Shown piece by piece: positions 37,001 to 49,925 of a stretch of 64,000 nt of DNA; the first letter of the stretch is position 1, and every line of letters begins with the position of its first letter. Made by a program: the position numbers and the translations under genes. The stretch spans positions 146,446,864-146,510,863 of the forward strand of contig CP136064.1 in assembly GCA_032622095.1 (NCBI GenBank), read 5' to 3'. Origin of the DNA: Siphonodentalium dalli. Lineage: Eukaryota; Mollusca; Scaphopoda; Gadilida; Siphonodentaliidae. The notes beneath the pieces are model-generated. The model was not told where the DNA came from, did not search any database, and was given only the letters and a program-made list of their open reading frames with translations.

Positions 37001-40000
37001 CATATACATATAGCTAACAAAATTAACGACATTAGGGAGACTCTTGAAATAATCCGACCTTAGGGAGACATCTCGACACAGCTATATATATTTTAATATT
37101 CCATCTGTTGGTGGCGATTTGATCACATATGAATAGTTATGCAACGAACACCGCCCGTGCCTTTAATTATTATAACCAATACCATGTAATGATATACATA
37201 TACCTAACAACATGAAAAGACATTCGGGAGACTCTTGAAATAATCCGACCTTAGGCAGACATCTCAATATATCATTTTCCATGCAACGTGCAGCTTCTGG
37301 GTATGGTGAGAGCATTTGGTATTAATACAAAAACATCTGTTATTGCTCATATTAAAGATACGGGCTGTCTTTGGCGGTGGGTATGCTGTTAAAATATTCA
37401 GCTCCGTCAAAAACCGCCATAAACAGAAATAGTAAAATATAGGCAGAATTTTTTGTTATATCATACAGAACTATGGCATAAACAGTACGTTACGTTTCCT
37501 GACTTTTGTATAGATCCGGATATGGTAAGCATAAAGAGCGTTGTTTGTTACTATATTTCTTATATGGAAATAATGAAGAGCGTTTATATAATGTTTGTGT
37601 GATTAACTAATATGGTTGCGTTGTGTTATGTAAACAGAAGCAAAACTTTTATAACACGAGCATGCTGTTGTTTACGCAATCATTGTACACATTGAGGACA
37701 ATACACTATTCACGCGCTGATTACGTTTGCACATATGAACAAAACTGTACATATTTTAATATTCCATCTGTTGGTGGCGATTTGACCACATATTAATATT
37801 TCTGCAACGAACACCGCCCGTGCCTTTAATTATTATAACCAATGCCATGTACTCATATACATATACATATAGCTAACAAAATTAACGACATTATGGAGAC
37901 TCTTGAAATAATCCGACCTTAGGGAGACATCTCGACAAAGCTATATATATTTTAATATTCCATCTGTTGGTGGCGATTTGATTACATATGAATAGTTCTG
38001 CAACGAACGCCGCCCGTGCCTTTAATTATTATAACCAATACCATGTAATGATATACATATACCTAACAACATGAAACGACATTCGGGAGACTCTTGAAAT
38101 AATCCGACCTTAGACAGACATCTCAATATATCATTTTCCATGCAACGTGCAGCTTCTGGGTATGGTGAGAGCATTTGGTATTAATAAAAAACATCTTTTA
38201 TTGCTCATATTATAGATACGGGCGGTGTTGGCGGTGGGTATGCTGTTAAAATATTCATCTCCGTCAAAAACCGCCATAAACAGAAATAGTAAAATATAGG
38301 CAGAATTTGTTGTTTTTTATATCATACAGAAATATGGCATAAACAGTATGTTATTGTCAATTGTTTTCACTTTGTTGTGCAAACTAAAGGAAAAAACCGT
38401 TACGTTTCCTGAATTTTGTATAGATCCGGATATGGTAAGCATAAAGAGCGTTGTTTGTTACTATTTTTCTTATATGGAAGTAATGAAGAGCGTTTATATA
38501 ATGTTTGTGTGATTAACCAATATGATTGCGTTGTGTTATGTAAACAGAAGCAAAACTTCGGTAACACGAGCATGCTGTTGTTTACGCAATCATCGTACAC
38601 ATTGAGGACAATACACTATTCGTGCGCTGATTACGTTTGCATATGAACAAAACTGTACATATTTTAATATTCCATCTGTTGGTGGCGATTTGACCACATA
38701 TTAATATTTCTGCAACGAACACCGCCCGTGCCTTTAATTATTATAACCAATGCCATGTACTGATATACATATACATATAGCTAACAAAATTAACGACATT
38801 AGGGAGACTCTTGAAATAATCCGACCTTAGGGAGACATCTCGACAAAGATATATATATTTTAATATTCCATCTGTTGGTGGCGATTTGATCGCATATGAA
38901 TAGTTCTGCAACGAACGCCGCCCGTGCCTTTAATTATTATAACCAATACCATGTAATGATATACATATACCTAACAACATGAAACGACATTCGGGAGACT
39001 CTTGAAATAATCCGACCTTAGGCAGACATCTCAATATATCATTTTCCATGCAACGTGCAGCTTCTGGGTATGGTGAGAGCATTTGGTATTAATAAAAAAA
39101 CATCTTTTATTGCTCATATTAAAGATACGGGCTGTCTTTGGCGGTGGGTATGCTGTTAAAATATTCAGCTCCGTCAAAAACCGCCATAAACAGAAATAGT
39201 AAAATATAGGCAGAATTTGTTGTTATATCATACAGAACTATGGCATAAACTTTACGTTACGTTTCCTGACTTTTGTATAGATCCGGATATGGTAAGCATA
39301 AAGAGCGTTGTTTGTTACTATATTTCTTATATGGAAATAATGAAGAGCGTTTATATAATGTTTGTGTGATTAACTAATATGGTTGCGTTGTGTTATGTAA
39401 ACAGAAGCAAAACTTTTATAACACGAGCATGCTGTTGTTTACGCAATCATCGTACACATTGAGGACAATACACTATTCATGCGCTGATTACGTTTGCATA
39501 TGAACAAAACTGTACATATTTTAATATTCCATCTGTTGGTGGCGATTTGACCACATATTAATATTTCTGCAACGAACACCGCCCGTGCCTTTAATTATTA
39601 TAACCAATGCCATGTCCTGATATACATATACATATAGCTAACAAAATTAACGACATTAGGGAGACTCTTGAAATAATCCGACCTTAGGGAGACATCTCGA
39701 CAAAGCTATATATATTTTAATATTTCATCTGTTGGTGGCGATCTGATCACATATGAATAGTTCTGCAACGAATGCCGCCCGTGCCTTTAATTATTATAAC
39801 CAATACCATGTAATGATATACATATACCTAACAACATGAAACGACATTCGGGAGACTCTTGAAATAATCCGACCTTAAGCAGACATCTCAATATATCATT
39901 TTCCATGCAACGTGCAGCTTCTGGGTATGGTGAGAGCATTTGGTATTAATAAAAAAACATCTTTTATTGCTCATATTAAAGATACGGGCGGTGTTGGCGG

Positions 40001-43000
40001 TGGGTATGCTATTAAAATATTCATCTCCGTCAAAAACCGCCATAAACAGAAATAGTAAAATATAGGCAGAATGTTTTGTTATATCATACAGAACTATGGC
40101 ATAAACAGTATGTTATTGTCAATTGTTTTCACTTTGTTGTGCAAACAAAAGGAAAAAACCGTTACGTTTCCTGACTTTTGTATAGATCCGGATATGGTAA
40201 GCATAAAGAGCGTTGTTTGTTACTATTTTTCTTATATGGAAATAATGAAGAGCGTTTATATAATGTTTGTGTGATTAACTAATATGATTGCGTTGTGTTT
40301 TGTAAACAGAAGCAAAACTTCTGTAACACGAGCATGCTGTTGTTTGCGCAATCATCGTACACATTGAGGACAATACACTATTCACGCGCTGATTACGTTT
40401 GCATATGAACAAAACTGTACATGTTTTAATATTCCATCTGTTGGTGGCGATTTGACCACATATTAATATTTATGCAACGAACACCGCCCGTGCCTTTAAT
40501 TATTATAACCAATGCCATGTACTCATATACATATACATATAGCTAACAAAATTAACGACATTAGGGAGACTCTTGAAATAATCCGACCTTAGGGAGACAT
40601 CTCGACAAAGCTATATATATTTTAATTTTCCATCTGTTGGAGGCGATTTGATCACATATGAATAGTTCTGCAACGAATGCCGCCCGTGCCTTTAATTATT
40701 ATAACCAATACCATGTAATGATATACATATACCTAACAACATGAAACGACATTCGGGAGACTCTTGAAATAATCCGACCTTAAGCAGACATCTCAATATA
40801 TCATTTTCCATGCAACGTGCAGCTTCTGGGTATGGTGAGAGCATTTGGTATTAATAAAAAAACATCTTTTATTGCTCATATTAAAGATACGGGCGGTGTT
40901 GGCGGTGGGTATGCTATTAAAATATTCATCTCCGTTAAAAACCGCCATAAACAGAAATAGTAAAATATAGGCAGAAGTTGTTGTTATATCATACAGAAAT
41001 ATGGCATAAACAGTATGTTATTGTCAATTGTTTTCACTTTGTTGTGCAAACAAAAGGAAAAAACCGTTACGTTTCCTGACTTTTGTATAGATCCGGATAT
41101 GGTAAGCATAAAGAGCGTTGTTTGTTACTATTTTTCTTATATGGAAATAATGAAGAGCGTTTATATAATGTTTGTGTGATTAACCAATATGATTGCGTTG
41201 TGTTTTGTAAACAGAAGCAAAACTTCTGTAACACGAGCATGCTGTTGTTTACGCAATCATCGTACACATTGAGGACAATACACTATTCACGCGCTGATTA
41301 CGTTTGCACATATGAACAAAACTGTACATATTTTAATATTCCATCTGTTGGTGGCGATTTGATCACATATGAATAGTTCTGCAACGAACGCCACCCGTGC
41401 CTTTAATTATTATAACCAATGCCATGTACTGATATACATATACATATAGCTAACAAAATTAACGACATTAGGGAGACTCTTGAAATAATCCGACCTTAGG
41501 GAGACATCTCGACAAAGCTATATATATTTTAATATTCCATCTGTTGGTGGCGATTTGATCACATATGAATAGTTCTGCAACGAACGGCGCCCGTGCCTTT
41601 AATTATTATAACCAATACCATGTAATGATATACATATTCCTAACAACATGAAACGACATTCGGGAGACTCTTGAAATAATCCGACCTTAGGCAGACATCT
41701 CAATATATCATTTTCCATGCAACGTGCAGCTTCTGGGTATGATGAGAGCATTTGGTATTAATAAAAAAACATCTTTTATTGCTCATATTAAAGATACGGG
41801 CGGTGTTGGCGGTGGGTATGCTGTTAAAATATTCATCTCCGTCAAAAACCGCCATAAACAGAAATAGTAAAATATAGGCAGAAGTTGTTGTTATATCATA
41901 CAGAAATATGGCATAAACAGTATGTTATTGTCAATTGTTTTCACTTTGTTGTGCAAACAAAAGGAAAAAACCGTTACGTTTCCTGACTATTGTATAGATC
42001 CGGATATGGTAAGCATAAAGAGCGTTATTTGTTACTATTTTTCTTATATGGAAATAATGAAGAGCGTTTATATAATGTTTGTGTGATTAACCAATATGAT
42101 TGCGTTGTGTTATGTAAACAGAAGCAAAACTTCTGTAACACGAGCATGCTGTTGTTTACGCAATCATCGTACACATTTAGGACAATACACTATTCGTGCG
42201 CTGATTACGTTTGCATATGAACAAAACTGTACATATTTTAATATTCCATCTGTTGGTGGCGATTTGACCACATATCAATATTTCTGCAACGAACACGGCC
42301 CGTGCCTTTAATTATTATAACCAATTCCATGTACTGATATACATATACATATAGCTAACAAAATTAACGACATTAGGGAGACTCTTGAAATAATCCGACC
42401 TTAGGGAGACATCTCGACACAGCTATATATATTTTAATATTCCATCTGTTGGTGGCGATTTGATCACATATGAATAGTTCTGCAACGAACACAGCCCGTG
42501 CCTTTAATTATTATAACCAATGCCATGTAATGATATACATATACCTAACAACATGAAAAGACATTCGGGAGACTCTTGAAATAATCCGACCTTAGGCAGA
42601 CATCTCAATATATCATTTTCCATGCAACGTGCAGCTTCTGGGTATGGTGAGAGCATTTGGTATTAATACAAAAACATCTGTTATTGCTCATATTAAAGAT
42701 ACGGGCTGTCTTTGGCGGTGGGTATGCTGTTAAAATATTCAGCTCCGTCAAAAACCGCCATAAACAGAAATAGTAAAATATAGGCAGAATTTTTTGTTAT
42801 ATCATACAGAACTATGGCATAAACAGTACGTTACGTTTCCTGACTTTTGTATAGATCCGGATATGGTAAGCATAAAGAGCGTTGTTTGTTACTATATTTC
42901 TTATATGGAAATAATGAAGAGCGTTTATATAATGTTTGTGTGATTAACCAATTTGATTGCGTTGTGTTATGTAAACAGAAGCAAAACTTCCGTAACACGA

Positions 43001-43896
43001 GCATGCTGTTGTTTACGCAATCATCGTACACATTGAGGACAATACACTATTCATGCGCTGATTACGTTTGTATATGAACAAAACTGTACATATTTTAATA
43101 TTCCATCTGTTGGTGGCGATTTGACCACATATTAATATTTCTGCAACGAACACCGCCCGTGCCTTTAATTATTATAACCAATGCCATGTACTGATATACA
43201 TATACATATAGCTAACAAAATTAACGACATTAGGGAGACTCTTGAAATAATCCGACCTTAGGGAGACATCTCGACAAAGCTATATATATTCAAATATTCC
43301 ATCTGTTGGTGGCGATTTGATCACATATGAATAGTTCTGCAACGAACGCCACCCGTGCCTTTAATTATTATAACCAATGCCATGTACTGATATACATATA
43401 CATATAGCTAAAAAAAATTAACGACATTAGTGAGACTCTTGAAATAATCCGACCTTAGGGAGACATCTCGACAAAGCTATATATATTTTAATATTCCATC
43501 TGTTGGTGGCGATTTGATCGCATATGAATAGTTCTGCAACGAACGGCGCCCGTGCCTTTAATTATTATAACCAATACCATGTAATGATATACATATACCT
43601 AACAACATGAAACGACATTCGGGAGACTCTTGAAATAATCCGACCTTAGGCAGACATCTCAATATATCATTTTCCATGCAACGTGCAGCTTCTGGGTATG
43701 GTGAGAGCATTTGGTATTAATAAAAAACATCTTTTATTGCTCATATTATAGATACGGGCGGTGTTGGCGGTGGGTATGCTGTTAAAATATTCATCTCCGT
43801 CAAAAACCGCCTTAAACAGAAATAGTAAAATATAGGCAGAAGTTGTTGTTATATCATACAGAAATATGGCATAAACAGTATGTTATTGTCAATTGT

Positions 43897-46800
43897 TTTC
43901 ACTTTGTTGTGCAAACAAAAGGAAAAAACCGTTACGTTTCCTGACTTTTGTATAGATCCGGATATGGTAAGCATAAAGAGCGTTGTTTGTTACTATTTTT
44001 CTTATATGGAAATAATGAAGAGCGTTTATATAATGTTTGTGTGATTAACCAATATGATTACGTTGTGTTATGTAAACAGAAGCAAAACTTCTGTAACACG
44101 AGCATGCTGTTGTTTACGCAATCATCGTACACATTGAGGACAATACACTATTCACGCGCTGATTACGTTTGGATATGAACAAAACTGTACATATTTTAAT
44201 ATTCCATCTGTTGGTGGCGATTTGACCACATATTAATATTTCTGCAACGAACACCGCCCGTACCTTTAATTATTATAACCAATGCCATGTACTGACAAAC
44301 ATATAGCTAACAAAATCAACGACATTAGGGAGACTCTTGAAATAATCCGACCTTAGGGAGACATCTCGACAAAGCTATATATATTTTAATATTCCATCTG
44401 TTGGTGGCGATTTGATCACATATGAATAGTTCTGCAACGAACGCCACCCGTGCCTTTAATTATTATAACCAATGCCATGTACTGATATACATATACATAT
44501 AGCTAACAAAATTAACGACATTAGGGAGACTCTTGAAATAATCCGACCTTAGGGAGACATCTCAACAAAGCTATATATATTTTAATATTCCATCTGTTGG
44601 TGGCGATTTGATCACATATGGATAGTTCTGCAACGAACGCCGCCCGTGCCTTTAATTATTATAACCAATACCATGTAATGATATACATATACCTAACAAC
44701 ATGAAACGACATTCGGGAGACTCTTGAAATAATCCGACCTTAGGCAGACATCTCAATATATCATTTTCCATGAAACGTGCAGCTTCAGGGTATGGTGAGA
44801 GCATTTGGTATTAATAAAAAAACATCTTTTATTGCTCATATTAAAGATACGGGCTGTCTTTGGCGGTGGGTATGCTGTTAAAATATTCAGCTCCGTCAAA
44901 AACCACCGTAAACAGAAATAGTAAAAAATAGGCAGAAGTTGTTGTTATATCATACAGAAATATGGCATAAACAGTATGTTATTGTTCATCGTTTTCACTT
45001 TGTTGTGCAAACAAAAGGAAAAAACCGTTACGTTTCCTGACTTTTGTATAGATCCGGATATGGTAAGCATAAAGAGCGTTGTTTGTTACTATTTTTCTTA
45101 TATGGAAATAATGAAGAGCGTTTATATAATGTTTGTGTGATTAACCAATATGATTACGTTGTGTTATGTAAACAGAAGCAAAACTTCTGTAACACGAGCA
45201 TGCTGTTGTTTACGCAATCATCGTACACATTGAGGACAATACACTATTCACGCGCTGATTACGTTTGGATATGAACAAAACTGTACATATTTTAATATTC
45301 CATCTGTTGGTGGCGATTTGACCACATATTAATATTTCTGCAACGAACACCGCCCGTACCTTTAATTATTATAACCAATGCCATGTACTGACAAACATAT
45401 AGCTAACAAAATCAACGACATTAGGGAGACTCTTGAAATAATCCGACCTTAGGGAGACATCTCGACAAAGCTATATATATTTTAATATTCCATCTGTTGG
45501 TGGCGATTTGATCACATATGAATAGTTCTGCAACGAACGCCACCCGTGCCTTTAATTATTATAACCAATGCCATGTACTGATATACATATACATATAGCT
45601 AACAAAATTAACGACATTAGGGAGACTCTTGAAATAATCCGACCTTAGGGAGACATCTCAACAAAGCTATATATATTTTAATATTCCATCTGTTGGTGGC
45701 GATTTGATCACATATGGATAGTTCTGCAACGAACGCCGCCCGTGCCTTTAATTATTATAACCAATACCATGTAATGATATACATATACCTAACAACATGA
45801 AACGACATTCGGGAGACTCTTGAAATAATCCGACCTTAGGCAGACATCTCAATATATCATTTTCCATGAAACGTGCAGCTTCAGGGTATGGTGAGAGCAT
45901 TTGGTATTAATAAAAAAACATCTTTTATTGCTCATATTAAAGATACGGGCTGTCTTTGGCGGTGGGTATGCTGTTAAAATATTCAGCTCCGTCAAAAACC
46001 ACCGTAAACAGAAATAGTAAAAAATAGGCAGAAGTTGTTGTTATATCATACAGAAATATGGCATAAACAGTATGTTATTGTTCATCGTTTTCACTTTGTT
46101 GTGCAAACAAAAGGAAAAAACCGTTACGTTTCCTGACTTTTGTATAGATCCGGATATGGTAAGCATAAAGAGCGTTGTTTGTTACTATTTTTCTTATATG
46201 GAAATAATGAAGAGCGTTTATATAATGTTTGTGTGATTAACCAATATGATTACGTTGTGTTATGTAAACAGAAGCAAAACTTCTGTAACACGAGCATGCT
46301 GTTGTTTACGCAATCATCGTACACATTGAGGACAATACACTATTCACGCGCTGATTACGTTTGGATATGAACAAAACTGTACATATTTTAATATTCCATC
46401 TGTTGGTGGCGATTTGACCACATATTAATATTTCTGCAACGAACACCGCCCGTACCTTTAATTATTATAACCAATGCCATGTACTGACAAACATATAGCT
46501 AACAAAATCAACGACATTAGGGAGACTCTTGAAATAATCCGACCTTAGGGAGACATCTCGACAAAGCTATATATATTTTAATATTCCATCTGTTGGTGGC
46601 GATTTGATCACATATGAATAGTTCTGCAACGAACGCCACCCGTGCCTTTAATTATTATAACCAATGCCATGTACTGATATACATATACATATAGCTAACA
46701 AAATTAACGACATTAGGGAGACTCTTGAAATAATCCGACCTTAGGGAGACATCTCAACAAAGCTATATATATTTTAATATTCCATCTGTTGGTGGCGATT

Positions 46801-47355
46801 TGATCACATATGGATAGTTCTGCAACGAACGCCGCCCGTGCCTTTAATTATTATAACCAATACCATGTAATGATATACATATACCTAACAACATGAAACG
46901 ACATTCGGGAGACTCTTGAAATAATCCGACCTTAGGCAGACATCTCAATATATCATTTTCCATGAAACGTGCAGCTTCAGGGTATGGTGAGAGCATTTGG
47001 TATTAATAAAAAAACATCTTTTATTGCTCATATTAAAGATACGGGCTGTCTTTGGCGGTGGGTATGCTGTTAAAATATTCAGCTCCGTCAAAAACCACCG
47101 TAAACAGAAATAGTAAAAAATAGGCAGAAGTTGTTGTTATATCATACAGAAATATGGCATAAACAGTATGTTATTGTTCATCGTTTTCACTTTGTTGTGC
47201 AAACAAAAGGAAAAAACCGTTACGTTTCCTGACTTTTGTATAGATCCGGATATGGTAAGCATAAAGAGCGTTGTTTGTTACTATTTTTCTTATATGGAAA
47301 TAATGAAGAGCGTTTATATAATGTTTGTGTGATTAACCAATATGATTGCGTTGTG
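43897..47355 (+). repeat. run of 1096-bp units, apparently identical
   Basis: The anchor word recurs at exactly 1096-bp steps (43948, 45044, 46140 and 47236), and everything I compared by eye agreed, including private variants such as ACTGACAAACATATAGC and TTTGGATATGAAC. Each unit carries three right-end modules. The run ends inside the fourth copy near 47355, where it joins a diverged unit. Confidence 0.9.
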
Positions 47356-47755
47356 TTTTGCGCCTATTATGTAAAGAAAGGGAAAAAAACCGTTACGTTT
47401 CCTTGCTTTTGTTTAGATCCGGATATGGTAAACATAAAGAGCGTTGTTTGTTCCTTATATGGAAATAATAAAGAGCGTTTATATAATTTTGGTGTGGTCA
47501 ACTACTATACTTGCGTTGTGTTGTGTAAACAAAAGCAAAACTTCTGTAACATGAGCAGACTGCTTTTTACGCCACCATAGTGCACATTGAGGACAATATA
47601 CTATTTACGCGCTGATTATGTTTGCATATGATCAAAACTATATATTTTTTAATATTCCTTCTGTTGGTTGGGATTTGAACACATATGATATTTCTGCAAC
47701 GAACGCCGCCCGTGCCTTTGATTATTATAACCAATGCCATGTACTGATATAGCGT

Positions 47756-47925
47756 TTTACAAAGATTAAACCAGGTCCCGCATTCGTGTATTGCGGGTTA
47801 AATTTCTCGCGTATGCTAGCATCTTAAATTATATCTAGTCATTTCGTAAGACTATTGCAAGAATATGGCTTCAAAATATAAAGTACATATTATGTATCTC
47901 CATAACTTTGATTTTTAATATGTGT
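47756..47925. other. short spacer beyond the satellite, no gene
   Basis: Nothing recognised. The satellite's right flank ATAACCAATGCCATGTACTG stops near 47750 and unrelated sequence begins. Confidence 0.5.
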
Positions 47926-48035
47926 CCCCCTAATACCGCATGTAGTGGTATTTATTGTATATGTCCCCCTAATATGGTTCATGTTGTATGTAAAATGACC
48001 AAACATTAGGGAGACGGTATTAGGGGGACACTTGG
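47926..48035. repeat. 110-bp inverted-repeat element with GTGTCCCCCTAATACCG ends
   Basis: A perfect 17-base inverted repeat (GTGTCCCCCTAATACCG and its complement) bounds the interval. Additional internal copies of the word are TGTCCCCCTAATATGG and ACATTAGGGAGACGG. It shares the TTAGGGnGAC word with the satellite spacer and the 6.6-kb cluster. Confidence 0.7.
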
Positions 48036-48084
48036 TATATATTTTTTAATATTATAATAGTCATCACAAATGATATAATTGATG

Positions 48085-48215
48085 GTTTTTCGATTAATAC
48101 CAAATGCTCTCACCACACACAGAAGCTATGAAAATGCATAGAAAAAGATATATCGAGATGTCTCCCTAAGGTCGGATTATTTCAACAGTCTCCCTAAGGT
48201 CGTTAGTGTTGTTAG

Positions 48216-48216
<1 letters not shown>
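48085..48216 (-). repeat. inverted fragment of the satellite spacer
   Basis: On the minus strand this reads GTTAGCTAACAACACTAACG-like sequence, then GACCTTAGGGAGACTGTTG, AATAATCCGACCTTAGGGAG, ACATCTCGATATAT and CAAATGCTCTCACC in complement. That is the order of the satellite's inter-element spacer but in the opposite orientation. It lies just outside the array and abuts a (TA)n tract. Confidence 0.8.
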
Positions 48217-48274
<58 letters not shown>

Positions 48275-48345
48275 TACAGATATACATATATACACATACA
48301 TCCACATACATCCACATGCATACACATACGAAAGGAATGTGCTAC
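48217..48345. repeat. (TA)n and ACATAC microsatellite
   Basis: About 50 bases of TA are followed by ATACA- and ATCCACATAC-type repeats. Minus-strand frames rich in I and Y through it are artefacts. From 48346 to 48648 nothing further is recognised. Confidence 0.85.
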
Positions 48346-48648
48346 CGCGTATATATATAAGTATATACAGTAATACCCAAAAGCAATTGTCGACCCAATC
48401 ACAGCAGAACCACGGGCACCCCTCAGGACCCAGTCGGAAACATGGCCCGCCGCCACTCATCTGAAAGTCCTCATCGACAGCTCTCCGATGAATGGCAACA
48501 AGCCATACCCCCGACCAAATCCCGAGAAACCACCCACAATTGTGACGTGACCAAGTGATCAACTACCTTTGGAACCACTGCAATATATAAACAATGTCAG
48601 ACTATCCAACGGTTATCTTTATGCGGGGGGAGTTTCCCAATATCTTCT

Positions 48649-49725
48649 GTGGTCTTCGACCCACAGTTCAGAGGATACAATGGTGGTGCAGGGAAATTTG
48701 AAACGATTGTGAACATGGGACCCACCCAACCACCTCAAAGGAAAGGCCGCGTTCCTCAATATGCACACGACAAGCTGATTCAACTTCAAGACAAATTTGA
48801 TGAACTTGAAACACTTGGTGTATTTAAACGACCAGAGGATGTGGGTGTGGTTGTTGAATATCTTAACCCATCGTTTCTCATCAAGAAAGCAAATGGCTCC
48901 TTCAGACTTGTGACTGCATTCGCCGATGTTGGAAGATATAGTAAGCCGCAACTCTCCTTAATGCCAGACGTGAACTCGACTCTAAGAACAATCGCTCAAT
49001 GGAAATACATAATAATGTCTGATATGACAAGTGCGTTCTACCAAATTCCTTTGAGTAAAGACTCGATGAAGTACTGCGGCGTATCCACACCATTCCGCGG
49101 GACACGAGTATACGTGAGAACTGCCATGGGGATGCCAGGTTCCGAGACGGCACTTGAGGAGTTGATGACTCGCATCTTAGGAGATCTCCTTCGCAAGGGC
49201 ATCGTCGCTAAGCTCGCAGACGATTTGTACTGTAGGGGAAATACACCTGATGAACTCTTGACCAACTGGAGACTTGTGCTTCAAGCTTTCCAAAAATGTG
49301 ATGTCCGCCTATCAGCTTCAAAAACTGTCATTGCTCCGAAAACTACATCCGTGCTAGGCTGGTTATGGGAACAGGGAACAATACGACCAAGCCAACATAG
49401 AGTTGCTGCGCTTACATCGTGTCAGATGCCTACTACAGTGAAAGGGCTTCGCTCATTTCTTGGAGCGTACAAAATGCTCTCGCGTGTGATTAAAGACACT
49501 GCACATATTCTGACTCCATTGGAAGATATCGTAGCCGGTCGTGAATCTCAGGATCAGATTGTTTGGACGGAGGATCGCCGTGTTATGTTCACCACAGCCC
49601 AGCAACATCTCTCCTGTGCCAAAACAATCACACTACCCCAGCTAGACGACGTTGTGTGGATTGTGACAGATGGGGCAGTCAAAGATCGTGGAGTCGGTTC
49701 GACGATGTATATGTTGTACGTAACA
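48649..49725 (+). pseudogene. Ty3/Gypsy-type pol: reverse transcriptase and start of RNase H
   Basis: Reverse transcriptase copies the element's RNA into DNA for reinsertion. In the open frame beginning at 48649, residues around 124-130 are SDMTSAF (first catalytic aspartate), 159-166 AMGMPGSE, and 189-194 LADDLY, which is the paired-aspartate active site with an unusual LADD in place of the common YxDD or FxDD. Residues 266-276 ([11 protein letters not shown]) are the connection region typical of Gypsy-type elements. RNase H starts at VTDGA (339-343). The frame breaks near 49715-49725. No gag, protease or 5' LTR is visible upstream, so the copy looks 5'-truncated. Domain order reverse transcriptase, RNase H, integrase supports Ty3/Gypsy over Ty1/Copia. 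Confidence 0.9.
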
Positions 49726-49925
49726 GCAAACCACTCCTTGCTGGATTCTTCAGCGCCAAACTACGTAAACACCAGGTAACTTGGTTACCGTGTGAAGTTG
49801 AAGCACTGAGCATCGCAGCTAGTGTTAAACACTTCAGTCCATACATTGTTCAATCTCGCCATACTGCATGTGTTCTAACGGACAGTAAACCATGTGTACA
49901 GGCTTTCGACCGCTTGTGTCGTGGA
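49700..49925 (+). pseudogene. pol, RNase H middle part (shifted frame)
   Basis: After the first frameshift the RNase H domain continues in another frame with [20 protein letters not shown] and [12 protein letters not shown], which carry the glutamate (in CEVEAL) and the second aspartate expected of the domain. The frame shifts again near 49920. This is a degenerate continuation of the pol upstream and not a separate gene. Confidence 0.85.

Larger units (their letters stand above)
24727..47755 (+). repeat. 23-kb satellite built from a TTAA inverted-repeat element, with higher-order structure
   Basis: About 25 units recur, marked by GATCCGGATATGGTAAGCAT at for example 25268, 25971, 26877, 27782, 28689, 30456, 32218, 33125, 34888, 36655, 38422, 41089, 41996, 43954, 45050, 46146 and 47242. 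A unit begins with the left end TTAAAGATACGGGCGGTG, has two AAAGAGCGTT words about 55 bases apart, and ends with CACCGCCCGTGCCTTTAA. It is followed by a spacer with GACATTAGGGAGACTCTTG. The right-end-plus-spacer module of about 189 bp is present twice in 0.86-0.91 kb units and three times in 1096-bp units. Long units differ from short ones by a ~49-bp segment near AACAAAAGGAAAAAACC. Edge units (24.7-26 kb and 47.38-47.75 kb) are the most diverged, as is usual in satellites. Short open frames of 66-97 codons on both strands recur with the repeat and are not regarded as genes. Confidence 0.95.

Noticed and set aside
24727-47755. Recurring 66-97 codon open frames on both strands of the satellite
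   Set aside because: They recur only because the unit recurs, exist on both strands over the same bases, differ in length with single-base changes, and have no recognisable domain.
24727-47755. CRISPR-like array
   Set aside because: Units are 0.86-1.1 kb with no short repeat/unique spacer pattern, and the context is animal DNA full of eukaryotic transposons.
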